From Luteimonas cucumeris (GTDB taxonomy: Bacteria > Pseudomonadota > Gammaproteobacteria > Xanthomonadales > Xanthomonadaceae), in assembly GCF_007830035.1 (NCBI RefSeq), contig NZ_VLKN01000005.1, positions 124,001 through 188,000 on the forward strand: a stretch of 64,000 bases of DNA, written 5' to 3'. Positions within the stretch are counted from its first letter, which is position 1. Every line of letters starts with the position of its first letter. Shown piece after piece: positions 41,372-50,359 of this stretch. Position numbers and translations under genes: made by a program. The notes beneath the pieces are model-generated. The model did not search any database. It was not told the DNA's origin and saw nothing but the letters and a program-made list of their open reading frames with translations.

Positions 41372-43627
41372 ATGACCACCCATCTGATCACCCGAACCGA
41401 TCCGCAGATCCAGGTGCCGCCGCCGGCGCGCGAAGACGAGATCGATCTGCCGTCGCTGTTGACCACGCTCAACGAGAACCGGCGTTTGATCCTGTTCGGT
41501 ACCGCGCTGTTCCTGCTGGCCAGCGTCGCCTACGTGATGCTGGCGACACCGAAGTACGAGGCCAATGCGGTGGTGCAGGTCGAAAGCCGGCTGCCGAATT
41601 TCCCCGGCCTGAACGAGCGCGCCGGCACGCAGGCGCCGATGGCCGAGGAAGCGCCTGCGGCAACCGAGATCCAGTTGCTGACGTCGCGCCGCGTGCTCGG
41701 CGAAGCGCTGCAGAACCTGGGGCTGGACGTCGAGGTCAAGCCGTCGCGGTTTCCGTTGATCGGCGATTTCATGGCGCGCCGGTTCCAGCAACGGCACCCT
41801 GGTGAACTGGCCGAACCGTGGCTTGGCCTGTCGCGTCATGGCTGGGGCGGCGAGCGCCTCGAAATCGCCAAGCTTGAAGTGCCTTCCGAACTGACCGGCA
41901 TTCCGCTGCAACTAATCGCGCGCGAGCCGGGCCACTACACCCTGGCCGACGGCGACGGCAACCTGCTGTTGCGTGGACGGGTTGGTGAGACCGTCGCCGC
42001 CAGCGGCATCACCATGGAAGTGGAAGCGCTGGAGGCGCGTCCGGGCATGCGTTTCGAGGTCACGCGCCTGAATACCATGGCGATCATGGATGCGCTGAAG
42101 CGCGAGATCAGCGCGACCGAACAGGGCCGCAGCTCCGGCGTCATCGCACTGACTTACGCCCACACTGATCCGGTGCGGGCCAGCCGGGTGCTGGATCAGA
42201 TCACCCAGACCTACGTGCGCCAGAACGTGGCACGCAATTCGGCCGAAGCGGCCAAGCGGCTGGCCTTCGTCAGCGAGCAGTTGCCGAACGTGCGGCGCGA
42301 GCTGGCCAAGGCGCAGGATGCGCTGCGCGACTTCCAGGCGCGCTCGCAGACGATGGACGTGACCGTGCAGAACAAGGCGCTGCTCGACCAGATCGTCGCG
42401 CTGGATGCCAACATCCAGCAGCTGCGCGTGCAGATGACCGATGTCGCCAGCCGTTACACGCCGCAGCATCCGGCGTACCAGGTGCTGCAGCAGCAGATCG
42501 GCCAGTTCCAGAGCGACAAGGGCGCGCTGCTGAGCCGGCTGCGGCAGTTGCCGGACACGCAGCAGGGTCTGTTCCGGCTCAACCGCGATGTCGAGGTCAC
42601 CAATCAGACCTACGCGAACCTGCTCGACCAGGCGCAGCAGCTGGACATCGCGCGCGCCAGCGCGGTCGGCAATGCGCGCGTGATCGATCCTGCCGCGGTC
42701 AACCTCGCCAGCCCGGCCTGGCCGAAGCCGGTGCCGGTCATCGCCGGCGGCACCGCACTGGGCGCGCTGCTGATGGTGGCCTTCGTGCTGCTGCGGCAGA
42801 TGTTCAAGCGCGGTGTCGAGGACCCGGTCGACATCGAACTGCTCGGGCTGCCGGTGTACGCGTCGATTCCGTTCAGCGAGAAGGGCCACGAACTGGCGGT
42901 GCATCCGCGCCGCTTCCGTCGCGAGGGCCGGCAACGCCTGCTCGCGTTGAGCGCGCCGACCGACCTGGCGATGGAAGCGCTGCGCACGCTGCGCACCAGC
43001 CTGCATTTCGCGCGGCTGGAAACGCGCAACAACCTGCTGATGATCGCCGCGCCCAGCCCCGGGGTCGGCAAGACCTTCGTCTGCGCCAACCTGGCGGTGA
43101 CGATCGCCCAGGCTGGCCAGCGCGTGCTGTTGATCGATGCGGACATGCGCCGCGGCACTTTGCACGACGCGATCGGAGTGCGCTCGGAAGGCGGATTGTC
43201 GGAGCTGATTTCCGGGCGCATCGGGCTGGAGGACGCGCTGCGGCGCGTGCCCGGTGCCGACAACATGGCCTTCATCTCGCGCGGCGCGGTGCCGCCCAAT
43301 CCGTCCGAGCTGCTGATGAACGCCAACTTCGCCACGCTGCTGCACAAGCTGGCGCCGTGCTACGACATCGTCGTGATCGATACGCCGCCGGTGCTGGCGG
43401 TCACCGACGCGGCGGTGATCGGCCATCAGGTCGGCACCTGCCTGATGGTGGTGCGCTGGGGCCTGAACCAGCAGCGCGAGATCGCGCTGGCCAAGCAGAG
43501 GCTGGAGCAGAACGGCGTCGAGGTCCGCGGCGCGATCTTCAACGGCGTGCAGAAGCGCGGCGCGGGCCAGTACGCCTACAGCTACTACGAGTACCTGCCG
43601 GCGCGCGGTCCATCGCCGGCCCGTTAG
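41372..43627 (+). CDS. Wzc-type chain-length regulator / tyrosine autokinase
   Basis: A 751-residue bacterial tyrosine kinase. The first transmembrane helix is about 34-54 (RLILFGTALFLLASVAYVML), followed by the periplasmic Wzz domain with a coiled-coil part (about 290-420) and a second helix near 452-472. The cytoplasmic kinase has Walker A PSPGVGKT near 562, Walker A' LLIDADMRRG near 587 and Walker B VVIDTPP near 667. The tail has a Tyr cluster at 734, 736, 738, 739 and 741. It sets chain length with Wza and is the target of the phosphatase gene upstream. The start is ATG 41372. Confidence 0.95.
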   Translation: MTTHLITRTDPQIQVPPPAREDEIDLPSLLTTLNENRRLILFGTALFLLASVAYVMLATPKYEANAVVQVESRLPNFPGLNERAGTQAPMAEEAPAATEIQLLTSRRVLGEALQNLGLDVEVKPSRFPLIGDFMARRFQQRHPGELAEPWLGLSRHGWGGERLEIAKLEVPSELTGIPLQLIAREPGHYTLADGDGNLLLRGRVGETVAASGITMEVEALEARPGMRFEVTRLNTMAIMDALKREISATEQGRSSGVIALTYAHTDPVRASRVLDQITQTYVRQNVARNSAEAAKRLAFVSEQLPNVRRELAKAQDALRDFQARSQTMDVTVQNKALLDQIVALDANIQQLRVQMTDVASRYTPQHPAYQVLQQQIGQFQSDKGALLSRLRQLPDTQQGLFRLNRDVEVTNQTYANLLDQAQQLDIARASAVGNARVIDPAAVNLASPAWPKPVPVIAGGTALGALLMVAFVLLRQMFKRGVEDPVDIELLGLPVYASIPFSEKGHELAVHPRRFRREGRQRLLALSAPTDLAMEALRTLRTSLHFARLETRNNLLMIAAPSPGVGKTFVCANLAVTIAQAGQRVLLIDADMRRGTLHDAIGVRSEGGLSELISGRIGLEDALRRVPGADNMAFISRGAVPPNPSELLMNANFATLLHKLAPCYDIVVIDTPPVLAVTDAAVIGHQVGTCLMVVRWGLNQQREIALAKQRLEQNGVEVRGAIFNGVQKRGAGQYAYSYYEYLPARGPSPAR

Positions 43628-43630
43628 GAC

Positions 43631-45046
43631 GTGGCCATGCAGATCACCATGTCGCCGTATTACGGCAAGCCCGACTTTTCCGGGCTCGTGCGCAAGCGCG
43701 GCGCATACGGCGAGGTCGATCCGGTCTCGGTCGCCGACCTGCTGCGCAACGCGTTCGTCTATCCGCCGCATTCGACGCTGCAGGGCGTCAAGCTGGTGAC
43801 GTTCGGCTTCTGCCCGCAGCACGACATGCATACCGCGCCGCAGTTCCACTTCAAGTTCCGCAACGCGGGCGAGGTGCCCGAGGTCGCGCGCGAGGATCAG
43901 GACTGGGTCGGCGTCTACCACCGCCTGCTGTGCGATGCGGTGACCAGTTCCTGCGCGCAGGCGCGCGCGCCTTGGCTTCTGCAGAGCGGCGGCAAGGATT
44001 CGACCACGTTGGCGATCGCCATCGCGCAGGCCCGGCCCGACACCACCTGCATCACCTACCTGGGTGGCCGCGAGGAGAACGAGGTGGAATCGGCGGCATT
44101 CGTCGCGCGCAGGCTCGGGTTGCGCCACGAAGTACTGGTATGCGATCCCGGGCGTGCCTACGACCGGTACCTGGCCGTCGTGGATCGCATGCCGCTGCTG
44201 ACCGCCGACTTCGCCCTGCTGTCGTACATGGACCTGGCGACCGAGATCGCCACGCACGGCGGCGACGGCATCATCGATGGCCTTGGCGCGGACAGCTACT
44301 TCGGCACGCCGGTGAGCCGGCAGCAGCGGCTGCTGGCGCGGCTGGCGCAGCAGCTGCGCCTGCCGGGCCGGGCCTCCGAACTGCCGTTGATCGATCGCAG
44401 CTTCGAGCTGTGCTTCATGCTGGGCACCCTGCAGATGCATCCGATCGAGCGCGTGTTCCCCGGCTCTCGTTTCACCGACAGCGAAGTCGACGGCCTGTTC
44501 GGCTGCGACATGGCCAGCCGCTCGCGGGCGCGGCTGGCGCTGTTCCGGGAAGAAATCGCATCGGCGACCAGCACCTGGGAATGGCGCGACATGTCGATGT
44601 CGATCGCCGGCTCCGCGGGCGCCTTCGCCAAGGGCCTGTATGCGGCCGACGCGCTGTCGCTGCATGCCGCGTACCCGTTCTGCGACCGCGCTCTGCGCGA
44701 GTGGGTGCATTACGAAGTGCCCGGCTACCAGAAGGTCGATCCGGACACCGGCGTCAACAAGATGCTGATCCGCAGGCACATCGCCACCCGCTTCGGCGAG
44801 TTGCCGTATGTGCGTCGCAAGGGCAGCTTCCGTTTCGACCTGTGCGGCCTGGCCGCGGCACGCTTCGATCTGGTACGCGACCATGCGCAGCAGGCCAGCT
44901 ACCTGCTGCCGGGCGCCACGCGCTGGCTGGACAGGAATCGCCGGCGCCTGGACAACAAGTACCACGCGTCGAAGTTCTATCTGCTGGCGGTGGTGCTGCC
45001 GTGGCTGGTCCGGCACGATCGCGGCAGCGAATCGTCGGCATCATGA
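43631..45046 (+). CDS. Asparagine-synthetase-like PP-loop ATPase without glutaminase domain
   Basis: A 471-residue protein. The PP-loop is LLQSGGKDSTTLA (SGGKDS at 119-124), within an Asn_synthase-type ATPase domain running to the C-terminus (GGDGIIDGLGADSYFG, AAYPFCDRALREWVHYE, NKMLIRRHI). The N-terminal 110 residues are not an Ntn glutaminase, and no Cys2 is present, so it does not take ammonia from glutamine by itself. Homologues in O-antigen clusters amidate uronic acids. GTG 43631 or ATG 43637 is the start. It lies 3 bp after the kinase gene and overlaps the first beta-helix gene by 4 bp. Confidence 0.85.
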   Translation: MAMQITMSPYYGKPDFSGLVRKRGAYGEVDPVSVADLLRNAFVYPPHSTLQGVKLVTFGFCPQHDMHTAPQFHFKFRNAGEVPEVAREDQDWVGVYHRLLCDAVTSSCAQARAPWLLQSGGKDSTTLAIAIAQARPDTTCITYLGGREENEVESAAFVARRLGLRHEVLVCDPGRAYDRYLAVVDRMPLLTADFALLSYMDLATEIATHGGDGIIDGLGADSYFGTPVSRQQRLLARLAQQLRLPGRASELPLIDRSFELCFMLGTLQMHPIERVFPGSRFTDSEVDGLFGCDMASRSRARLALFREEIASATSTWEWRDMSMSIAGSAGAFAKGLYAADALSLHAAYPFCDRALREWVHYEVPGYQKVDPDTGVNKMLIRRHIATRFGELPYVRRKGSFRFDLCGLAAARFDLVRDHAQQASYLLPGATRWLDRNRRRLDNKYHASKFYLLAVVLPWLVRHDRGSESSAS

Positions 45047-46137
45047 GGCGCGCCGCCGCCGCGGATGCCGGTGTGGCTTCGCGCAGGAACTTCATCGGTG
45101 GAATGTTGGAGCTGGCCGCAATGGTTCTGGCCGTCGGTGCACTGCCGTTCGGCGTGCGGCCGGCCGCCGCGGGCAGGACGCGCGGCAACGCAAGAACCAG
45201 CGTGCGCGAGCACGGCGCCCGCGGCGATGGCATCCGCGACGACACCACTTCCTTCCAGGCGGCGATCGATGCATTGCCGGCCGACGGCGGCACCGTGCAC
45301 GTTCCGGCCGGCACCTATCTCATCGATCCGACGCGCAGCGTGAAGCTGCGCAGCCGGGTGCACCTGGAGATGGCCGGCGATGCCACGCTGCAGGCCAAGG
45401 CCAATGCTGCGCCACGCGCCTACGTGTTGCTGGCGCAGCAACTCGAGGACGTGGAAATCTCCGGTGGGCGCATCGTCGGCGACCGCCATTCGCACCTGGG
45501 CAAGGATGGCGAGTGGGGACACGGCATCAGGGTGCGTGGCTGCACCCGCGTCACCATCCGCAACATCCGCATTTCCGACTGCTGGGGCGATGGAATTTCC
45601 GCGGGCGGCATCATGCTCAAGGGACGGCCGTCGCGGCCGGGACGCGACCTGCTGATCGACAACGCGACCTGCACCGGCAACCGGCGCCAGGGCTTGACCA
45701 TCGGCAGCTATCGTGGGGCCCATGTGCGCGGCGGCGAGTTCAGCGACACCGGCGGCACCGCGCCCGCCGCGGGCATCGACATCGAACCGGACACCGATGT
45801 CGCGCGCGATGTCCTGATCGAGGGTTGCCTGGTACGTGGCAATCGCGGTCCCGGCATCCAGCTCTACAAGCGCGCGGCGGCGGTCACGATCAGGAAATGC
45901 ACGATCGAGCGCAACCGTGGCGACGGCATCCTCGCGGTGACCGCGATCGACTGCGTGTTTTCCGGCAACGTGATCCGCAACAATGGCGCGAGAGGCGTTT
46001 CTCTGCGCGCCGGCTCGCGCGATGTACGCATCAGCGACAACCGGTTCGTCGGCAACCTCGATGGCGGCAGACGGCAGCTGCGCATGGCCGACGACAGCGT
46101 TGCGATCCGCATCGACGAGAACAATCAGTTCGAATAG
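45043..46137 (+). CDS. Tat-exported right-handed beta-helix protein, copy 1
   Basis: A 364-residue secreted protein. A Tat motif SRRNFIGG (R14/R15) precedes a hydrophobic stretch to about residue 45. The mature part opens with the pectate-lyase_3/endorhamnosidase signature GARGDGIRDDTTSFQAAIDALP and PAGTYLID, then forms a beta-helix with repeated strands (VEISGGRIVGD, VTIRNIRISDCWGDGIS, VLIEGCLVRGNRGPGIQLY, CTIERNRGDGI). It is paralogous to the protein at 47458. Such proteins in polysaccharide loci are lyases, hydrolases or epimerases acting on the polymer; which one is undetermined. Confidence 0.9.
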   Translation: MRRAAAADAGVASRRNFIGGMLELAAMVLAVGALPFGVRPAAAGRTRGNARTSVREHGARGDGIRDDTTSFQAAIDALPADGGTVHVPAGTYLIDPTRSVKLRSRVHLEMAGDATLQAKANAAPRAYVLLAQQLEDVEISGGRIVGDRHSHLGKDGEWGHGIRVRGCTRVTIRNIRISDCWGDGISAGGIMLKGRPSRPGRDLLIDNATCTGNRRQGLTIGSYRGAHVRGGEFSDTGGTAPAAGIDIEPDTDVARDVLIEGCLVRGNRGPGIQLYKRAAAVTIRKCTIERNRGDGILAVTAIDCVFSGNVIRNNGARGVSLRAGSRDVRISDNRFVGNLDGGRRQLRMADDSVAIRIDENNQFE

Positions 46138-46183
46138 CCGAAGGTGCGCATGCGCTGCGCCGTGTCCACGCCGCTCCGCAAGC

Positions 46184-47017
46184 TCAGCGCGCCCGCATTC
46201 CCAGATGGCGCAGCGCTGCCTTGACCGGCGCCTTCATCGGTCGCACCAGGGCGCGGTAGAAAGTGCCCTTGACCCGGTTGCGTCGTGGAATGCGCCATCC
46301 GAATCCCTCGTCGACCGCGTACAGGCAGGGATTGCAGTAGCCACAGGGCGCTTTGCCATCGGGTGACCGGTGGCAGAAGCAGGTTAGCTTCAAGATCTCC
46401 AGCCAGCCCTGCGCGCCGGCGATCTCGGCGGTTTCCGCTTTCTTCAATTCGAACAACGGGAAGGAAAATCCGCCGAACACCGTGAACTCGTTCGTGTTGC
46501 GATGCTCCTCGCCGAGACGCCAGGTGCCATAGCCGCCCGCGTCGCTGCGGAGCACGAACGGTTCGATGATGTGGTGGATCCTGCCATCGCGATAGCCGGC
46601 GGCCAGTTCAAGCTGCGCGATGCCCCGCTGATCGCGAAACCGGGCGAGCCACTCGTACTGATTGCCGAGGAAGGTCTGCGCGCGGATTCGGTCGTAGGCA
46701 TCGGCGATCCTGGCATCGGGAGCAAGGTCGGCCATGTCGAAGCATTGCAGCGGCTTGAGTGACGTACGTGTTTGCGGGTACTGCTCGAACAGGCGATGGC
46801 GGATGCGTTCCATCGCCGCGAGCTCGGCGCGCGTGGAGGATCGCGTCGGATCCAGCAGGTAGTGGGGGACGACCTCGCGGCCATGAAGCAGCAGCAGCTG
46901 CAGTAACTGGAAACTCGAATCCCAGCCGCCGGTCCAGAGCAGGTTGACCGCGGGCACGGCTGCCTGGCGCATCGGAACGCCGGTGTCGGACATGCTGCCG
47001 TTTGAGTCCGCGCTCAT
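46184..47017 (-). CDS. QueC-like PP-loop ATPase with zinc-binding cysteines
   Basis: A 277-residue PP-loop enzyme. The ATP loop reads LLWTGGWDSSFQL (TGGWDSS at 29-35) in place of the usual SGGxDS. Near the C-terminus C215, C225, C228 and C231 repeat the CX9CX2CX2C zinc motif of QueC (7-cyano-7-deazaguanine synthase). No other queuosine gene is near and the central part differs from QueC, so it likely forms an amide or related bond on another substrate. It is the only minus-strand gene in the exopolysaccharide locus, set between two paralogous beta-helix genes. Confidence 0.82.
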   Translation of the reverse strand: MSADSNGSMSDTGVPMRQAAVPAVNLLWTGGWDSSFQLLQLLLLHGREVVPHYLLDPTRSSTRAELAAMERIRHRLFEQYPQTRTSLKPLQCFDMADLAPDARIADAYDRIRAQTFLGNQYEWLARFRDQRGIAQLELAAGYRDGRIHHIIEPFVLRSDAGGYGTWRLGEEHRNTNEFTVFGGFSFPLFELKKAETAEIAGAQGWLEILKLTCFCHRSPDGKAPCGYCNPCLYAVDEGFGWRIPRRNRVKGTFYRALVRPMKAPVKAALRHLGMRAR

Positions 47018-47457
47018 GCCCGGATTCCATGCGCGATCGAAAGCATTGCGATGAACCTCGTCGTGGATATGTCTGGAGTTCGTCTCCGCGATGTTCGCGG
47101 GCGCCCGGGCCAGATGGCCGACGCTGAAATCTACACCGGAGCATCAAGGCGGTGGTGCATCCGGCGTGACGTTCTCTCCGGCTCTCCGGCTTTTCTCACT
47201 TCTAAAGCGGCAAAGGGCGAGAGATCGTCATGAAGCATCATCACGTCCGCATTCCTTCGGAGGAACAATGCTTCGCAGTCATGAACTTGAACGGGATCGG
47301 AGCATGAATCGTTAATCCGGAAACCCGGAAAAACGTCACAGATACAGACTTCGTGTCGGTGTTCCGGAAAACGAATGCGCTAGGGTTTTGGAACGTGATG
47401 AGCGCATGAAGAACTGCATTGAAAAACTACTTGAATTTTCCGGATCAGAAGAACCTC
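47018..47457 (+). promoter_or_regulatory. 440-bp divergent regulatory region in the EPS locus
   Basis: Lies between the QueC-like gene (minus) and the second beta-helix gene (plus), and is less GC-rich than its flanks. It holds a 15-codon frame with a strong GGAGG site (47268-47315) and a 21-codon frame (47406-47471) that overlaps the beta-helix start. These could be leader peptides. AT-rich words near 47300-47390 may include a promoter; no clear operator is seen. Confidence 0.45.
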
Positions 47458-48645
47458 ATGAAAAAAGATGAACGCGCACCTGCGATGTGCGAAACAGGTA
47501 TCGCGCGGCGAGATTTCCTGCGCCAGTCGTTCGCGATGGCGTTGCCGGTGGCACTGGCTGGCGCCGCCTGGCCGGTCATGTCCACCGCGGCGGCAACCAA
47601 CGCAACCACTTCCAGCTATACGCTTCCGTCCCGCAAGCGCGGCAGCACGGTACTGAACGTGCGCGACTACGGTGCCGCCGGCGACGGCGTCAACGACGAT
47701 ACGGCTGCCTTCCAGGCAGCCATCAACGCGCTGCCGTCGGCGGGCGGAACGGTCGAGGTTCCGGCTGGTACCTACAAGATCGATGCGGTCGTCAGCGTGC
47801 GCCTGCGCAGCAACATGCACCTGAAGCTGTCGCAGAGCGCCAAGCTGGTGGCCAAGCCCAACAGCGCAGAGCGGTACAACGTGCTGTACGTGAACAAGGT
47901 GCGCGAGGTCGAGATTTCCGGCGGCCAGATCGTCGGCGAACGCGACGGGCACAACGGCAGCACTGGCGAGTGGGGCCACGGCATCTACGTTCGTGGATCG
48001 AGCAACGTCACGGTGCGCGACATCCATGTCTCCAAGTGCTGGGGAGATGGCCTGGTCATCGCCGGTGCATCCGTCTGGCAGGCGCCTGCGATTCCCTCGT
48101 CCAATGTGTTCGTCGCCAACATCGTCAGCACCGGCAGTCGCCGCCAGGGCCTGTCGATCGGTTACGTGCGCGATGTGAAGGTCTACGACTCCGAGTTCAG
48201 CAACAGTTCCGGTGCCACGCCCCAATGCGGCATCGACATCGAGCCGGAAAACGGCAACACCGCCTACAAGGTGCTGTTCGAGAACTGCCTGGTGCGCGGC
48301 AACGCGCGGTACGGCATGCTGCTTTACAAAGGCTCCCAGGGCGTGACCGTGCGCAAGTGCATCGTCGAGGACAACGGCAGTTGCGGCATCGTCACCGTCA
48401 ATGCCGTGGCGACCTACATCGTCCAGAGCACGGTGCGCAACAACTCGGCGACAGGCATCTTCATCCAGGATGGAACCCGCAACTGCCAGGTCAGCCAGAA
48501 CACCTCCTACGGCAACTACAGCCGCCTGGGTCCCGTGTCGCGGACGCCTTTCGAACAGACGGGCTGGAGCAAGCGCATCGAACGGGACATCCTGATCCAG
48601 GGCGATGTTTCCGACATCAGGATCACGACCAACTACTACCGTTGA
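47458..48645 (+). CDS. Tat-exported right-handed beta-helix protein, copy 2
   Basis: A 395-residue secreted protein with Tat motif IARRDFLRQS (R17/R18) and signal region to about residue 47. The mature domain starts RDYGAAGDGVNDDTAAFQAA and PAGTYKID and continues in helix coils that align with copy 1 (VEISGGQIVGE, GEWGHGIYVRG, SKCWGDGLVI, GIDIEPENG, NCLVRGNARYGMLLYKG). It is followed by a strong intrinsic terminator. Starts at TTG 47419 and ATG 47458 are both in frame; I prefer the latter. It probably degrades or edits the exported polysaccharide in the periplasm. Confidence 0.9.
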   Translation: MKKDERAPAMCETGIARRDFLRQSFAMALPVALAGAAWPVMSTAAATNATTSSYTLPSRKRGSTVLNVRDYGAAGDGVNDDTAAFQAAINALPSAGGTVEVPAGTYKIDAVVSVRLRSNMHLKLSQSAKLVAKPNSAERYNVLYVNKVREVEISGGQIVGERDGHNGSTGEWGHGIYVRGSSNVTVRDIHVSKCWGDGLVIAGASVWQAPAIPSSNVFVANIVSTGSRRQGLSIGYVRDVKVYDSEFSNSSGATPQCGIDIEPENGNTAYKVLFENCLVRGNARYGMLLYKGSQGVTVRKCIVEDNGSCGIVTVNAVATYIVQSTVRNNSATGIFIQDGTRNCQVSQNTSYGNYSRLGPVSRTPFEQTGWSKRIERDILIQGDVSDIRITTNYYR

Positions 48646-48656
48646 TCCCTGCTGAA

Positions 48657-48682
48657 GCCGCCCCGCCGGGGCGGCTTTTTTG
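48657..48682 (+). terminator. Rho-independent terminator after the second beta-helix gene
   Basis: GCCGCCCC and GGGGCGGC form a perfect 8-bp stem with loop GCC, followed by TTTTTTG. This separates the modification genes from the flippase and export genes downstream. Confidence 0.93.
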
Positions 48683-48925
48683 TTGGCAAGGCTTGCCTGC
48701 GTCCGTCACGTTGGAATCAGCAAGCGGCGATTATCGTCGCCCGTTCCCGTTCCGATGAGGGCGCGTGACGCGTGCTGTTTCGACTCTCCGGGCTGCTGCC
48801 GTTCGCCGCGTGTAGGCGACATTCCCGTGCCGACGCGTATGTTCCGCGGCGAACCGCGGTAATGGTGCACGGCGACAGGTGCTTGCGTTGCGTCGTGCCC
48901 GGATGCGGTCCCGCGTGATGCGGTC

Positions 48926-50242
48926 ATGAGCATGCCGGGGTGGCGTCGCGCAGCGATGACCGTTTCGATGCTGGGCGCAGCCACCGCCGCCGGCGCGGTG
49001 ATGGTATTCCTGACCCAGGCACTGCTCGCGCGGCAGATGGGGCCTGCCGCTTATGGCCTGTTCGCATCGTCGCTGGCCACGGTCACGATGATCGCGCCGT
49101 TGGCCGGCTTCGGGCTGACCCAGTTCCGGCTGAAGGTCTATGGCGTCGAGGGATGGCAGGCGCACCGCTGGCTGAAACCGTCAATGAAGTTCACCCTGGT
49201 CACCACGCTGCTGGCGCTGGCGATCGTTGTCGCATGGGCGCTGATCGGGGCACCACAGGACGGCACGCGCTTCAGCCTGCTGGCGCTCACGCCAGTGATC
49301 CTCGGCATCCTGGCGGTGAACCTGGTCAGCAACAAACTGCGCCTGGAAGACCGCTATGGACGCATGGCACTGACCCAGATGCTGATGCCCGGCAGCCGCC
49401 TGCTGGTGGCGATCGCCCTGCTGATGGTGCCGCGCCTCACCGACGAATTCGTCGCGCTCAGTTATGGCGCCATCGCGTTGCTGCTGGCGTTGGCGGCGAT
49501 ACCGCAGGTAGGGGCGATGTTCAGCGGCGATATAGCGCTGAAAGGCCATGGACCGCGAACCGGATCGACCGATCTGGTCGCAGCGGAAATTCCCGGCATG
49601 GCCGCGGTCTGGTCGCAGGCGTGGGCGTATGGCGTATACGCGGCGCTGTACCCGGTCTTCTTCCAGATCAGCACGATCCTGCTCAAGTACCTCCAGGGCG
49701 ACAGCCAGGCCGGCATGTATGCGGTCGCGCTGGCGGTGATGACGGCGATCTATCTCATCCCCGCCACGATCTACCAGAAATTCCTGCTCGGAAAACTGCA
49801 TCGATGGGCCGCGCACGACAAGCCGAAGTTCTGGATGGTCTATCGCAGGGGCAACATCGCCATGTTCCTGCTGGGCCTGCCGATCAGCATGGCGCTGGTG
49901 CTGCTGGGTCCATGGCTGGTGCCGCTGATATTCGGCGAACAGTTCCGTGGCGTGGTACCGATCCTGATGGTGCTGGCACTTTGTCCTCCGATCCGTTTCC
50001 TGTCCACGGCGATGGGCTCGGCGCTGCTGACCGAGGACCATATGCGCTTTCGCGTCTACGCGATGGCGCTGGCCACGCTGGCGGCGATTGCTGGCAACGT
50101 GCTGCTGATTCCAGCGCACCATGAACTGGGCGCGGCCTGGGCCACCGTGATCGCGGAAACGGTATTGCTGCTGGGTACCTACTTCGGCGTGCGCCGTTTC
50201 ACCAGGATTCAACGTGCAAATGCCGATAGTGACCGTCATTGA
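48926..50242 (+). CDS. Wzx-like polysaccharide flippase (MATE/MOP superfamily)
   Basis: A 438-residue polytopic protein with about 12-14 helices. The N-terminal part AAMTVSMLGAATAAGAVMVFL and QALLARQMGPAAYGLFASSL is the usual opening of the MOP-flippase (Polysacc_synt) family. Later features are the long loop LRLEDRYGRMAL and IFGEQFRGVVPILMVLAL. It should turn the lipid-linked repeat unit across the inner membrane. No glycosyltransferase is joined to it. It begins 240 bp after the terminator, so it has its own promoter or reads through. Confidence 0.88.
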   Translation: MSMPGWRRAAMTVSMLGAATAAGAVMVFLTQALLARQMGPAAYGLFASSLATVTMIAPLAGFGLTQFRLKVYGVEGWQAHRWLKPSMKFTLVTTLLALAIVVAWALIGAPQDGTRFSLLALTPVILGILAVNLVSNKLRLEDRYGRMALTQMLMPGSRLLVAIALLMVPRLTDEFVALSYGAIALLLALAAIPQVGAMFSGDIALKGHGPRTGSTDLVAAEIPGMAAVWSQAWAYGVYAALYPVFFQISTILLKYLQGDSQAGMYAVALAVMTAIYLIPATIYQKFLLGKLHRWAAHDKPKFWMVYRRGNIAMFLLGLPISMALVLLGPWLVPLIFGEQFRGVVPILMVLALCPPIRFLSTAMGSALLTEDHMRFRVYAMALATLAAIAGNVLLIPAHHELGAAWATVIAETVLLLGTYFGVRRFTRIQRANADSDRH

Positions 50243-50359
50243 AAGCGCGTGGTCCACTGCATTTGCCGTGCGACGACGTGATGAACGAAACGCATGCGCC
50301 GCCGCATTCGGCGAAACCCGTCTCCACGGTGAACGGCGCCCGGCAAGAAGATCCAGCCC

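Noticed and set aside
41912-45016. Minus-strand open frame of 1034 codons opposite the Wzc-like and Asn-synthetase-like genes
   Set aside because: Shadow of two real genes with clear motifs on the plus strand; its His/Gln/Arg-rich composition has no family signature.
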